Positions 44,379 through 55,473 of a stretch of DNA of 64,000 nucleotides are shown here, in pieces. The stretch is from Ooceraea biroi (lineage: Eukaryota; Arthropoda; Insecta; Hymenoptera; Formicidae): NCBI RefSeq assembly GCF_003672135.1, contig NC_039511.1, forward strand, positions 7,280,464 to 7,344,463, given 5' to 3'. Under the pieces are notes generated by a model. That model was not told the origin of the DNA, made no database searches, and was given only the letters and a program-made list of their open reading frames with translations. A program made the position numbers and the translations under genes. Each line of letters opens with the position of its first letter. Position 1 is the stretch's first letter.

Positions 44379-45131
44379 CACTCACTCCCAAAAAAAGCGG
44401 TACACTAAAATTTAGGGAAAAACTTACCAACCTTCAAATGATCATAACTTGGTAAATAATGAAGATAAAAATATGTTCAAAAATGCAAAATGAAGTTTCA
44501 AGTATCCACTTTAAGAATATTTGTTGAATGGCAATTATGGTCGGCCATTTGATTCAAAATGGCGGATGACAAAATGAGAAGATGCAAAAGTGATAACCGA
44601 AAGTCCGAGTTTGTGACGGTGCATGGCGTGAATTAGATATCGCAGCCTAATGGGACCAAATGCAAATGAAAATATAGTGTTATCTTTAAAATGCTTTTTA
44701 CCGAGCTCGATGCGATCATTTTTCGCTGAGTTGTGCAACTTTAAAAAAGAAAACACTCTGTTAAGTAAATTTGGAGTATCTCAACAAAAAATGATCGCAT
44801 CGAGCTTTGTAAAAAAGCGTTTTAAAGATAAAACTCTATACTTTTATATGCATTTTGTCCCATTAGGCTGCGATATTTAATTCACGCCATGCACCGTCAC
44901 AAACTCGGACTTTCGGTTATCACTTTTGCATCCTCTCATTTTGTCATCCGCCATTTTGAATCAAATGGCCGACCATAATTGCCATTCAAATATTCTTAAA
45001 GTGGATACTTGAAGCTTCATTTTGCATTTTTGAACATATTTTTATCTTCATTATTTACCAAGTTATGATCATTTGAAGGTTGGTAAGTTTTTCCCTAAAT
45101 TTTAGTGTACCGCTTTTTTTAGGAGTGAGTG
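44379..45131. mobile_element. foldback J, complete (753 bp)
   Basis: Ends CACTCACTCCCAAAAAAAGC / GCTTTTTTTAGGAGTGAGTG between TA dinucleotides (44377-44378 and 45132-45133). Arms of ~320 bp are close inverted copies; the ~110-bp centre itself contains TGCGATCATTTTT and its inverse. A TA target suggests the Tc1/mariner superfamily. No transposase. Confidence 0.8.
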
Positions 45132-45239
45132 TATATATATTACGTAAATATATATACTGACAACAATATAATCTATAATTAAAACTATATCTATAATCTA
45201 TAGTTAAAACAGTTAAGTAATTAAGTAATTAAATGAAAA

Positions 45240-45395
45240 TATATTACTTTCTCTGTCGTTGTCGAGGGGAGCAACAGCACCGGGAGCGGCAATGGCGACG
45301 GGAGCAGCAGCGACGGCGTCGGGTACTGTAGCAGCAGCAGCGGCGACAGTAGCAGCAGCGGCGGGGATGGCATTATCATCCAATGACAAAAATGA
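45240..45395. repeat. GCAGCGGCG low-complexity tract
   Basis: Trinucleotide-rich; either strand would encode Ala/Gly runs (minus strand AAAATVAAAAATVPDAVAAA). No evidence of an exon. Confidence 0.5.
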
Positions 45396-45536
45396 CACGT
45401 CTTTAAGGAAATCGTCTTCTTCTAAAATTATCTACAATTAAAAAGAAATTATTATTATTATATTGCCAATGGGAAGAACAATTATAATAAGTAACAATGT
45501 GGTTTTAATAAACTATAAAGAATACTTACATTTTTT

Positions 45537-46880
45537 TTGTCTTTTGACATCTTCGGTTTCCTAACCTTTTTCATGTCGCAAACAGATGAATATTATGAAC
45601 AATGTACAATATATCCTATGTATGAAAAAGGAATAAATGAACCTGCAACTAAACTTTACCAAATGAAGAAAATTCAAGATATTCTATTGGATAATCGTAA
45701 TAAAGATTTGGATACAAAATGTTTTCCTGATTTATATCCATATGGCGTAAATGGACAGCATGAAGATAGATGTGTCCGGATAACTGATTTCGAATATATT
45801 AAATTAAGACTTATGTCGGAACACTCGGAATTTCGGACAAATCCACAATTTCTTTTCTATTCATTACATGATAACAATATGCGACAATTAAATGCTGGCA
45901 TATTTCATAAACTGAATGTTACTGATCCTCATGAAAAGTATACAATTGCTACTTATTTGGAGCAATTATCTAACCAGCAGCTTGAATCTAACGTAAGTAC
46001 TATATTTTCTAAGTTACGAAATACAGAACAATATTGGAAAATACCTAGAAGCAATTTGCATTGTATGATAAATAATTACGGACCCGCTACTTGGTTTCTT
46101 ACTCTTAGTCCATGCGAATGGTTATGGACCGATTTGATAGACTATCTTCGAGAAATAAATGGACCAATTGCCAATGGAAAATCTGCAAACGAAGTTATTG
46201 CATTCGATCCTGTATCAACTTCGAGATTCATAGATAATAAATTTAAAGCTATGCTTGATTTTATTTGTTCACCTGATAATCCAATCGGAGAGGTCACTCA
46301 TTACTTTTGGCGTCGTGAATATCAAGGCAGAGGTATGCAGCATTTTCATTTGTTAATTTGGATAAAAGATGCTCCGGTAATTGGTACATCTTCTAATAAA
46401 GAAATTGCATCTTTTATCTTAAAATATGTCACTTGTAGAATGCCAAATAAAGAGTTGTCACCTAAATTACATCGACGTGTAAATACACATCAACGACATA
46501 AACATAATGATTACTGCTTGCGTACTAAAAAAACTAAAATAGGTTTTTCTAAAGTGTGTAGATTTGGGTTTCCAAGATCCGTAACAAATACTTTGAAAAT
46601 TAGAGACGTTGCTGTTTCAATAGCGGATAGAAGACAGTTGAAAACAAAAAGCAGATTGTATGATCTGCCACGATCTAAAGAAGAAATCAATATTAATGAT
46701 TATAATCCAGCTATTCTTGTTGCTTGGGAAGGAAACATGGATATAAAATTTGTAGGTGCAAAATCTACGTTATTAACTTGGTATACTACAAAATATGTTT
46801 CCAAAGCAGAAAAGAGTAATAATGCAGAAGATACATTTCAAAAGATAAATTCAACACAATCGTTGAGAAGTTGTCTTTGA
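45537..46880 (+). pseudogene. Helitron copy 2: Rep domain (HUH endonuclease, two tyrosines)
   Basis: 447 open codons. GPATWFLTLSPCEWLWTDL opens the Rep domain; YQGRGMQHFHLLIW contains the HUH metal-binding pair (His269, His271), and WYTTKYVSK the two catalytic tyrosines (Tyr416, Tyr420) of Helitron Y2 transposases. Rep nicks and rejoins single-stranded DNA at the element ends. It begins with YEQCTIYPMYEK, the segment that follows the DUF6570-like region in copy 1; DUF6570 and anything upstream are missing. The true frame starts near 45575 (the first ~12 codons look unrelated). The stop at 46878 is an in-frame lesion: sequence continues in a shifted frame at 46890. Confidence 0.85.
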
Positions 46881-47193
46881 AATATTGGAGTGCGCATGTT
46901 GAATCACAGGGAATGTGGAGCTCTTGAAGCTATTGACACTTTGTTAGAAATATCATTATACGGTACTGACAAGGAAACGACTATAAAATGGTTAGATGTA
47001 AATATGATTAGAAGTAGAAAAGTTAAGTCTCACAAAGAGATTGAAATGTTAACTTCTGAATCTATCGATATTTTTTGTCCTTCTTTAATTGATACATATT
47101 ATCCGAGTAGACCTAAAGAACTAGAATCTATTAATTTGTATGAGTATGCAAAATGGTATGATATTACAAAAGCTAAACCAATTTCTAAGAAAA
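46881..47193 (+). pseudogene. Helitron copy 2: Rep-helicase linker, cut by a B element
   Basis: VRMLNHRECGALEAIDTLL, KWLDVNMIRSRKVKSHKEI and YYPSRPKELESINLYEYAKW are the conserved R-E-C-G-A-E-A region between Rep and helicase in Helitrons. Interrupted at AAAA|TCAAGAGAC (47193/47194). Coding resumes at about 50888 (LGESLYLKKRKRGYLINHY). Confidence 0.8.
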
Positions 47194-47560
47194 TCAAGAG
47201 ACACGGTAGTGTCTCACGCCAAGTATACGCGCAGCGAGACCGCACCGTGACTCTTTTACGCGAAGCGACGCTTTCGCAGACACTCAGATTATTAGATCTC
47301 AATAACCGCTGAACGGATCAAGTTCAGAGTAGGCTCAATGGATAGCCTGGGGTCGAATTATGTAATAAAAGTGTTTTTATTTTTCTTCTACGTACCCTAC
47401 GAGCGGAGATATGGCGATGCAAAGTCTGAAATTGGAAAATTTCATTTAAGCAACGTCGTCGTCATCATCATCAAATGTACAGTCCGTTCTTTTTCGTCGA
47501 GATGGCAGCAGCTCCGTTTCTACCGACCGGCGGAGATGCTGTTGGTATATCCGTGTGACT
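47194..47560 (+). mobile_element. B-family element inside Helitron copy 2
   Basis: Starts A|TCAAGAGACACGGTAGTG with hairpin and CACGCCAAGTATACGCGC; the body ends near CGGAGATGCTGTTGGTATATCC, a stretch also found inverted at 58176-58265. The precise site in the Helitron coding sequence shows it is an insertion. Confidence 0.75.
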
Positions 47561-47609
47561 CACACATAACGATCATATGTAGAGACTCTACATTAGAATT
47601 GAGATATCG

Positions 47610-47990
47610 CGAATCTTATTGCGCTAACTTTTTGACAATCGTTTGTAGTTTCGTTTTGTTTGTAGTTGAACTGTTCAAAAAGTATTAATTAACATTTGTT
47701 TAAATGAAAAATAGCTACCTTTGACATTTGTTAAGATATCGCGAATCCGCTTGCGCTGTCTTTTTCAGAATCGTTTCTAGTTGTTTCGTTTGTAGTTGAA
47801 CTGTCAAAAGTTATTACCATTTGTTTAAATAAACAATAGCTAACTTTGCCTTTTGTTAAGATATCGCGAATCCGCTTGCGCTATCATTTTCAGAATCGTT
47901 TCTAGTTGTTTCGTTTGTAGTTGAACTGTCAAAAGTTATTAACATTTGTTTAAATAAAAAATAGCTAACTTTGCCATTTGTTAAGATATC
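47610..47990. repeat. 125-bp satellite, second array (left part)
   Basis: Three units GATATCGCGAATC...; the array resumes at 49121-49310 beyond foldback G. Confidence 0.75.
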
Positions 47991-49120
47991 GGGTAAGACT
48001 TCCGTATACGACCCACCTCCGATTTTGATGAAATTTTACAGACATCTAGTACATACTAAATGAAGACGAATGATACAAGTGTGAATGTGCGGAAACTTCT
48101 ACTTTTTGAAATATTCACATTTTAAGCTAAATGCATATTCGAGCTAAATAAAGTTTCAGATGCACTTTTTAGATGTATAAAAAAATAAATAATTAGTAAA
48201 TATTTACCTTTACACAGCCCGCACCTAATGACCTCCGACTGACCTTGACCCCTAACACTGGTCAAAGTCATTGACCTTTCCCGTCGGTCATTGTTTGTTC
48301 ATTTTCGATTAAAGTAGTTTCGAAAAAGTCTTTAATTTCGATTAAAGCAGAACATAATTTGTATTTACCTGTTTTGTGCTGTTGGTTAAAATAAAGAATA
48401 CTTTGTATTTATAAACAAACTATTCTATATATTAATGATTCACTGCTTTAAATAAATTTTGTTCGTTCATATTCAAAATAACTACTATATTTTCGAAACT
48501 TATGTCTCTTTATGTGTATAATTACCAGTTATATTTTCTGAAATTGGAGCCCCGGACATATACGCTCGGTTTTCAGCGCGCTTCGCGGGAGGGCGGGGAG
48601 AGAGGGGCTTCGCCCTTCCCCCCGCCGGGATCCGTGCCGTGTACCAAGTGATCAAAATCTGTGTGAAATTGGTTACACTGGTTTTGGCGGGGGGGGGGGG
48701 CGAAGCCCCTGCCTCCCACCTCCCGCGAAACGGGCTGAAACCGAGCGTATGTGTCCGGGGCTCCAGTTTCGGAAAATATAACCTTTTACTTGTCGTGGAC
48801 GGCTGAAAATTCGTGCAAAATCATTAAACTTCTTTTGTTAATAACTTTTTAGCAAACAACGACCGACGGCTAAAACCTTTTGAAGGTCACTCAGGAGGGT
48901 AACCTCTATAATATATGTCAAGGACAAGGTGATAGGAGGTGGGTACCCTAATCGGTAGATTTACCAATCCTACATTTAAGACAATAATAAAAATTTGAAT
49001 ACCTAAGAAACTACACGTTTCCGCACATTCGCACTTGTGTCATAGATTTCATATAATATGTACTACATGTCTGTAAAAATTCGTCAAAATCGGAGGTGGG
49101 TCGCATCCGGAAGTCTAGCC
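47991..49120. mobile_element. foldback element G inside the satellite
   Basis: Ends GGGTAAGACTTCCGTATACG / complement of GGCTAGACTTCCGGATGCG, arms of ~150 bp with ACCCACCTCCGATTTTGA. Interior has TTGTTAATAACTTTTT/TGACCTTGAC words and the GC-rich palindrome F (48540-48780). Satellite phase differs on the two sides, so part of a unit was lost or the insertion was not simple. Confidence 0.7.
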
Positions 49121-49310
49121 AAAGTTATTAACATTTGTTTAAATAAAAAACAGCTAATTTTGCCATTTGTTAAGATATCGCGAATCCGCTTGCGCTGTCT
49201 TTTTCAGGATCGTTTCTAGTTGTTTGGTTTATAGGTGAACTTTTAAAAGTTATTAACATTTGGTTGAATAAAAAATAGCTAACTTTGCCATTTGTTAAGA
49301 TATTGATATA
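49121..49310. repeat. 125-bp satellite, second array (right part)
   Basis: Two diverged units (AAGATATCGCGAATCCGC at ~49172). Confidence 0.7.
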
Positions 49311-49314
49311 ATTA

Positions 49315-49480
49315 AAAAATTAAAATAGTAAAATATTTAGAATATTTATTATAAAGCTTATAATTGAGAATATTCACTCTTAATTCACTTTTCGTCTCTT
49401 TTTTATGTGCCCTTTATAAAAACACAAAGGTGCAATCGAGCCTAAATTTTAAGTTTTATGCCTTAAAATCTCATTGTAAA
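49315..49480. other. AT-rich spacer
   Basis: No gene or repeat recognised. Confidence 0.35.
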
Positions 49481-49483
49481 TTA

Positions 49484-49655
49484 TTGTTACAAAAGAACGC
49501 TATCGCAAATTGAAAGATGTTCCATGGGCATTGTCAAAAGTAATTGCTTCAAGAGATTTGTCGAAATCAAATATCACGGCAAAATATTGCTTGGGGTTTA
49601 CATGGTTTACAAAATACAGATAATGTTTCGTGTTATGCAAATTCTCATATAGTAT
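49484..49655 (+). pseudogene. Helitron fragment: helicase/USP junction
   Basis: Encodes KERYRKLKDVPWALSKV and, after a shift, AWGLHGLQNTDNVSCYAN, the USP Cys box as in copy 3. A fifth, tiny Helitron relic lying within the array of insertions in copy 2; closer to copies 3 and 4 than to copy 2. Confidence 0.65.
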
Positions 49656-49690
49656 AAAAAAGAATACTTCACACTATAAATTGTGTGAAA

Positions 49691-50880
49691 TCACAACAAA
49701 ATTACCTTTTTAAAAAAAGGTACAAAAAAAGCGCCAAGTATACGCGCCTGAAATTCTTTCAAAAAAGGACTCTACAAAACTAATGATATGAACAAATTGC
49801 GCCAACTACAATAGGTACTTATGCAAAACAGAAAATCTATTATTGTATTATTACTCTTTGGCCGATATTCATTGTTGATTCTGATTTAAGACCATCTTAA
49901 GTACAATCATAAGATATTTGAAACCAATCACACAGTCGTATTAGCATCTTAAGACATTACTTCAGATCGTATGGAATTAAGAACGGACTGTGAAAGCTGG
50001 CCTTTGATATTAAAAAATAAAGGACATAATAATATTAAGCAGATATTTTTATACGAATAAATATTTTAATACATAGAAATATATTTATTAATACAAATAA
50101 GTGTTTTTTTCAAAATACTTGGCGCTGCTAAACCAAATAAAAAATTCTCTTAGTATTTAAATAATCTAAACATTACAATAATTTAGCTTAGACTCTAATT
50201 TACACAACAACTTGCCGAAATGTACAAATGTAGTTAATTACACTTATTCTATATTTAACTCTAATGTCACACACGCGCGCGCGCGCGCGCACGAGAGAGG
50301 GGCACACACACACCTAACTTACATAACACAATCGCCGAAATACACACACACACACATGCACAAGAGAGGAAGAAAGAGAATAAGGCAATTAACATATTGA
50401 TTCGATTTGTTGAGAATTTTTTATTCGGTTTAGCAACGCCAAGTATTTTAAAAAAACACATTTGTAGTGACATATTTATATATGTATATGTATTAAAATA
50501 TTTATTCGTATCAATTCAAATATCTTATAAATGTACTTAAGATGGTCTTAAATAAGAATCAACAATGAATATCGGCCAAAGAGTAATAATAAAAAGTAAT
50601 AGATTTTCTGGTTTGCATAAATACCCATTGTAGTTGGCGCAATTTGTTGATGTCATTAGTTTTGTAGAGTTGTTTTTTGAAAGAACTTCGGGCGCGTCGA
50701 ATTCTTTTTTGAAAGAACTTCGGGTGTGTAGAATTCTTTTTTGAAAGAACTTCGGGCGCGTCGAATTCTTTTTTGAAAGAACTTCGGGTGTGTAGAATTC
50801 TTTTTTGAAAGAACTTCGGGCACGTATACTTGGCGCTTTTTTGTACTTTTTTTTGAAAAGGTAAAGTATTACGTACTTGG
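49691..50880. mobile_element. A-family inverted dimer inside Helitron copy 2
   Basis: Left arm 49691 to ~50143 (minus sense; A|TCACAACAAAATTACC, hairpin, GCGCCAAGTATACGCGC ... CTTGGCGCTGCTAAACC). Spacer ~50144-50425 with (CG)n/(CA)n microsatellite. Right arm ~50426-50867 ends at the hairpin TACTTTTTTTTGAAAAGGTA and lacks the last bases. Helitron coding sequence resumes right after it. Confidence 0.75.
50663..50830. repeat. ~32-bp tandem repeats within an A arm
   Basis: Five units TTTTTTGAAAGAACTTCGGG, with alternating tails GCGCGTCGAATTC and TGTGTAGAATTC. Other A copies have one unit (two at 3930-3960), so this is local expansion. Confidence 0.8.
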
Positions 50881-50887
50881 TGAATCT

Positions 50888-52362
50888 TTATATTTAAAGA
50901 AACGTAAACGTGGATATCTTATCAATCATTACAGATACAATGTCCATACTCAACCAGCGAGGTATTATTTTTCATTGTTGTTATTATTTCATCCTTGGAG
51001 AGATATTAGTGAATTAAAGAATGAATATGATAGTTATGCAGAAGCATTTTCTTTAGTACAATTTAAATTGAAAGATGCTCTTCAGTATCACGAAAGAATA
51101 ATCGATATTCAGCAAGGTATGGATAATATTGAAGAATTAATTCAAGAAAAAATTTCAGAAATTAGAAAAGATGAAGAGGAAAATGACTGTCTTGAAAACT
51201 GTGCATTAGAATGTGTTCCTGTCAAAGTTGAAGGGGCAATGAGGGAATTTAAAGATGTTAGTAATAAAAGTGAAGTTAACGTCGATGAAATGGTGACGCA
51301 ATTAAATACTGATAAAAAGCGAATCTTTGATAGAATTACTGCTGCTTTATCTGATAGTAATAATGAAGTTCTTAGACTTTATGTTAGCGGTGAAGGTGGT
51401 ACTGGAAAGAGTTTTTTGATCAAAACTATTAGATGTTGGATTAAAAAATATATTGTAGTTAAAGACACAGCGGTAACTGCACCAACTGGTATAGCAGCTT
51501 TTAATATTGATGGACTTACTATTCATAGATTATTTCAATTGCCAGTAGAACATGGCCGTACTGCTAAATATAAACAACTTTCTGACATAGCCCTTAAAGT
51601 TATACGGGACGAATTTAAGAATGTTGTTTTAATAATTATTTATCGATGAAGTTTCAATGATTTCAAATATTACATTAATGTACATTCATCTTCGACTAAC
51701 AGAGATATTTAATACCATGGATTGTGATAATGGATGGTTCGGCAAAAAACATATACTTCTTTTTGGAGATTTATTACAATTTCCACCTGTACATGAAGGT
51801 CCGTCTTTTATTGAATTATCCAAATTACAAATTCAGAAGTATATTGGTGCAATGGGTTCAGTAAATTTATGGTCTTTATTTAGTTATGATGAATTACAAA
51901 TTAATGTGCGACAACAAGGTGATGACTCTTATCGAGATATATTAAAAAGAATTCGAGTTGGAACAGTAACAGATACGGATGTAATTATTTTGAAAACGAG
52001 AAAAATTAATTTTAAAGAAACTAATTGTAACGACCGATTACAAGAATTATGTAATTATTTGCAAAATTTACCACTGGATACAGTTTGTTTACTTCCAACT
52101 TGTTCATTATGTGATATTTTAAATACTGCAATGTTAGATCGTATTTCTTCGGATAAGATAGAACTCGTTGCTCAAGATCTGGCAGAATGTGCATCATATT
52201 TAAAGAAAAAAGTTATGAAGATATTAAATAAAGATGATGGAGATAGTTCTCGAACAGCTGGATTATCCAGAATCATAACTGTCAAATTAGGAGCACGTGT
52301 AATGATTAGAAGAAATATCGATGTTAAGTTAGGTCTTGTAAATGGTACTATTGGTACAATTA
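50888..52362 (+). pseudogene. Helitron copy 2: PIF1-type helicase, N-terminal and middle part
   Basis: From LGESLYLKKRKRGYLINHY and FHPWRDISELKNEYDSY through a coiled region to VSGEGGTGKSFL (Walker A), APTGIAAFNIDGLTIHRLF, one-base break at ~51640, DEVSMIS (Walker B), HILLFGDLLQFPPVHEG, NVRQQGDDSYRDIL, VCLLPTCSLCDILN, GARVMIRRNIDVKLGLVNG. SF1B helicase motifs in the right order. It unwinds the donor strand during Helitron movement. Interrupted at 52362 by a 551-bp insertion. Confidence 0.85.
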
Positions 52363-52913
52363 GGGTGTATATCACTTGGACACAGTTCAATTGGACACGT
52401 TGCAAATGGACACCGTTCATTTGGACACCGAAAATTGGACACCGTTCAAATGGACACCGTGCAGTTGGACACCGTTAACTTGCACACCGTGCAGTTGGAC
52501 ACAGAAAAATGCACACCGTTCACTTGGACACAGAAAAATGCAAACTGTGCAGTTGGACACAGAAAAATGCAAACTGTGCAGTTGGACACGGAAAGATGGA
52601 CATAGTTTGTTTGCGCGCGCGCGCGCACACACACACACACACCGAAGGGGAGGTGCGGGGGGCCTTCGGCCCCCCACCCCCATCCCCCCTCGCAGGGGGA
52701 GTGGAAAACGCTTTTTTTCATGTCTTTCCGTGTCGAAATAAATGGTGTCCAACTGCACAGTTTGCATTTTTCTGTGTCCAAGTGAATGGTGTGCATTTTT
52801 CTGTGTCCAACTGCACGGTGTCCAAGCGCACGGTGTCCAAGTGAACGGTGTCCAAATGAACGGTGTCCACTTGCAACGTGTCCAAATAAACTGTGTCCAA
52901 CTGAGGCGCTCCC
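52363..52913. mobile_element. 551-bp inverted-repeat element with 9-bp duplication (MULE-like?)
   Basis: GTACAATTA occurs at 52354-52362 and 52914-52922. Ends GGGTGTATAT... / ...GGCGCTCCC. Both arms consist of repeated TTGGACAC words (inverted as GTGTCCAA), around a GC-rich centre (~52606-52740) with (GC)n(AC)n and a GGCCTTCGGCC hairpin. A 9-bp duplication with GGG ends fits Mutator-like elements, but no transposase is present. Removing it with one duplicate restores the helicase reading frame. Confidence 0.8.
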
Positions 52914-52922
52914 GTACAATTA

Positions 52923-53251
52923 CATCAATTATACGTAGCGCAATTGACAATGAAGTAGAAAAAATAAAAATAATAGTGTCAGGCAGGGAGCATATTATAG
53001 AACGTTTAAGTGTCAAGTTTGAAGTAATGGATAGAGCATTTGTTAAAAGAAAACAATTTCCTATATGTCTAAGTTATGGTATGACTATCCATAAAAGTCA
53101 AGGTCTAAGTTTAAAGCATGCTGTTGTGGAAGCTGGAAATTCCATATTCAGTTGTGGACAAATATATGTCGCTCTTTCACAAGTGACTACGTTGAGTGGA
53201 TTACATCTTATAAATTTTGATCCCTCTTCTGTACAAGCAAATGAGTTAGCT
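52923..53251 (+). pseudogene. Helitron copy 2: helicase C-terminal motifs
   Basis: TSIIRSAIDNEVEKIKI, ERLSVKFEVMDRAFVKRKQF, CLSYGMTIHKSQGLSL (motif V), YVALSQVTTLSGLHLIN (motif VI; the usual Arg of ALSR is Gln here, an inactivating change if real). Continues the helicase across the 551-bp insertion. Confidence 0.85.
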
Positions 53252-53357
53252 ATAAAATTAATTTTTCTCGTTTTTAAAATAATTACATCCGTATCTGTTA
53301 CTGTTCCAACTCGAATTCTTTTTAATATATCTCGATAAGAGTCATCACCTTGTTGTT
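53252..53357 (-). repeat. inverted copy of helicase segment 51911-52014
   Basis: About 105 bases are the reverse complement of 51911-52014 with about one mismatch (AACAAGGTGATGACTCTTAT against its complement at 53334-53354). It interrupts the coding sequence between ANELAI and the normal continuation (LRTQYRPDLVHINILKERVH). Confidence 0.85.
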
Positions 53358-53744
53358 ATAATAGAATATAACGGATTGCGAACACAATACCGGCCAGATC
53401 TTGTACATATTAATATTTTGAAAGAACGTGTTCACAAGGTTCGTGATACAATTTAGGCAATATCAAAAAATATCTTGGAATGTCAAGTTAATGATAAGGA
53501 TATTAATGATTATACTTTATGGCATATAAAAGGACTTCCAAATGTTGATAATAAATCTTGCTATGCCAATGTTTCAATTCAATGTATACTTCATTCTTCT
53601 ACTCTCAGAAAATTGTTGCTTCGTCTTGAGCATACGAATATTATAAGACTATTTATTGATTGTTACGTGTCAAACGATAAAACTATTAATATAATGGCAA
53701 TACGTCAATTAGCAGGACATCAATATCTTGAAAAGATTCAGTGA
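53358..53744 (+). pseudogene. Helitron copy 2: linker and USP Cys box
   Basis: QYRPDLVHINILKERVHKVR, stop, then LWHIKGLPNVDNKSCYANVS, the USP Cys box with the catalytic Cys codon at 53559-53561. It continues QCILHSSTLRKLLLRLEHTN and IMAIRQLAGHQYLEK (the QQD-like segment). Equivalent to the part fused to the helicase in copy 3. Confidence 0.75.
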
Positions 53745-54325
53745 AATGTTAGTGACTTTATTATACATCTTATTAATAACATAGATAGTATAAAGAATGT
53801 AATCGAACATCAATTAAACATAACTTTACGATGTAAAATATGCAATAATACAAACTCAAAAACTCATACAAATTACATATTATTGCTCCAATTACCCGAA
53901 AATTTAAAAAATTATACGCTTTAAAAGAATTAATACAATATAATTTTTCACGCTGGAATAATGTAGAAAAACTATGTACTAATTGTGGTGCTATTTCTAT
54001 ACTTGAAAAGAATGATATAATAATAACAGGAAGTATTATCATCTTACAGTTATTGTTATTTAAAATTACTGATACAAAAATTATTAAAACAACGGATTTA
54101 AAAATTACAGGTGTACCTACGGAAAAGATCTCTATTGGTGCGAATATATATAAAATTATTAGTGAAATTTTTCATGAAGGTAAAAGTACAATTGATGGAC
54201 ATTATACAAACATAGTACGTGCTAAAGGTACCGAATGGCAATTAATAAATGATTTAAAAGTGCTAAAATGCAATTGGTCTGGAAATGCTAAAAATGCACA
54301 TATATTTTTTGCAGAAAAAATATGA
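53745..54325 (+). pseudogene. Helitron copy 2: USP zinc finger and His box
   Basis: LRCKICNNTNSKTHTNYILL and KLCTNCGAISILEKND give the two CxxC pairs of a USP zinc ribbon; then GVPTEKISIGANIYKI, IFHEGKSTIDGHYTNIVRAK and WQLINDLKV, the His box (GHY) with the third catalytic position (Asn/Asp). Ends AHIFFAEKI-stop. Frame breaks near 53905 and 54000. Directly downstream lies a C-family dimer. Confidence 0.75.
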
Positions 54326-54349
54326 AAAGTTTTACAAAAAGTAATGAGA

Positions 54350-54918
54350 TCCCTCTAAAAAAACCTTATAAAGGTAAAAAATACGCCAAGTACATAAAAA
54401 AGCAAAACTAAATATGATGGAATCCATAGTTAACTAGCCAAGTACCTAGAAGCAATTCAGTTTGAGGATTTGTAATTTGAAATAATACTTAGCGTGCCCG
54501 GGTCGCATTAAAACGTACGTTCTACCTATAATTTGTGTAAACTCTATGTGTAAATTATTTGTATTGAGTATTGAGTATTATTTGTATTGAGTAATGAAAA
54601 GGGATATTTATAATCACTTTGCTAATGTGCAAAACTGTAAACGTTTATTTTAATATTACCAAATACAAAGTATTTGTTTTAATATTGCCAAATACAAAGA
54701 TTTACGATCATTAGTGAAAATACTCAAGGTAGTACAAATTTAGAAGAATACATGTCCAATGCGACCCGGGCACGCCAAGTATTATTTCAAATTACAAATC
54801 CTCAAACCGAATTGCTTCTAGGTACTTGGCTAGTTAACTATGGATTTCATCATATTTAGTTTTGCTTTTTTATGTACTTGGCGTATTTTTTTACCTTTAT
54901 AAGGTTTTTTTAGAAGGA
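54350..54918. mobile_element. C-family inverted dimer, complete
   Basis: Same plan as 27361-27881: outer A|TCCCTCTAAAAAAACC, hairpin ACCTTATAAAGGT, ACGCCAAGTAC; inner TACTTAGCGTGCCCGGG and its inverse. The spacer carries small tandem duplications. The ~22 bases to its left (TTTTACAAAAAGTAATGAGA) also precede the 27361 copy, so either the element is longer or both copies share a flank. Confidence 0.8.
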
Positions 54919-55473
54919 TATTTTATGTCTACAACGTATATTACACAAAATATATACTGACATACACTTATACTATTTTGTGAATAAACCACATTAGTGA
55001 CATTCAAATCCTCATTCCTTTTTTTCAATCACACAAAACTATACAATCCACAGATAGCAAGTGCTATGTCATGTATACTTTTAATTTAAAAAAGGTACAA
55101 AAAAAGCGCCAAGTATACGCGCCTGAAGTTCTTTCAAAAAAGGACTCTACAAAACTAATGATATGAACAAATTGCGCCAACTACAATAGGTACTTATGCA
55201 AACCAGAAAATCTATTACTGTATTATTACTCTTTGGCCGATATTCATTGTTGATTCTGATTTAAGACCATCTTAAGTACAATCTATATAGTATATATAAG
55301 CCAAATACCACTCACTCACTCACTCACTGACTCATCAACGTGCAGCCCGAACCACTGCACCTATCGACTTGAAATTTTAAGGGTATATTCCTACTATCAC
55401 GTAGGTGCTCACTAAGGGTGGATTTTCCGAAATTCCACCCCTAACAGGTGAGAAGGGGTAAAATGTGTTTTTA

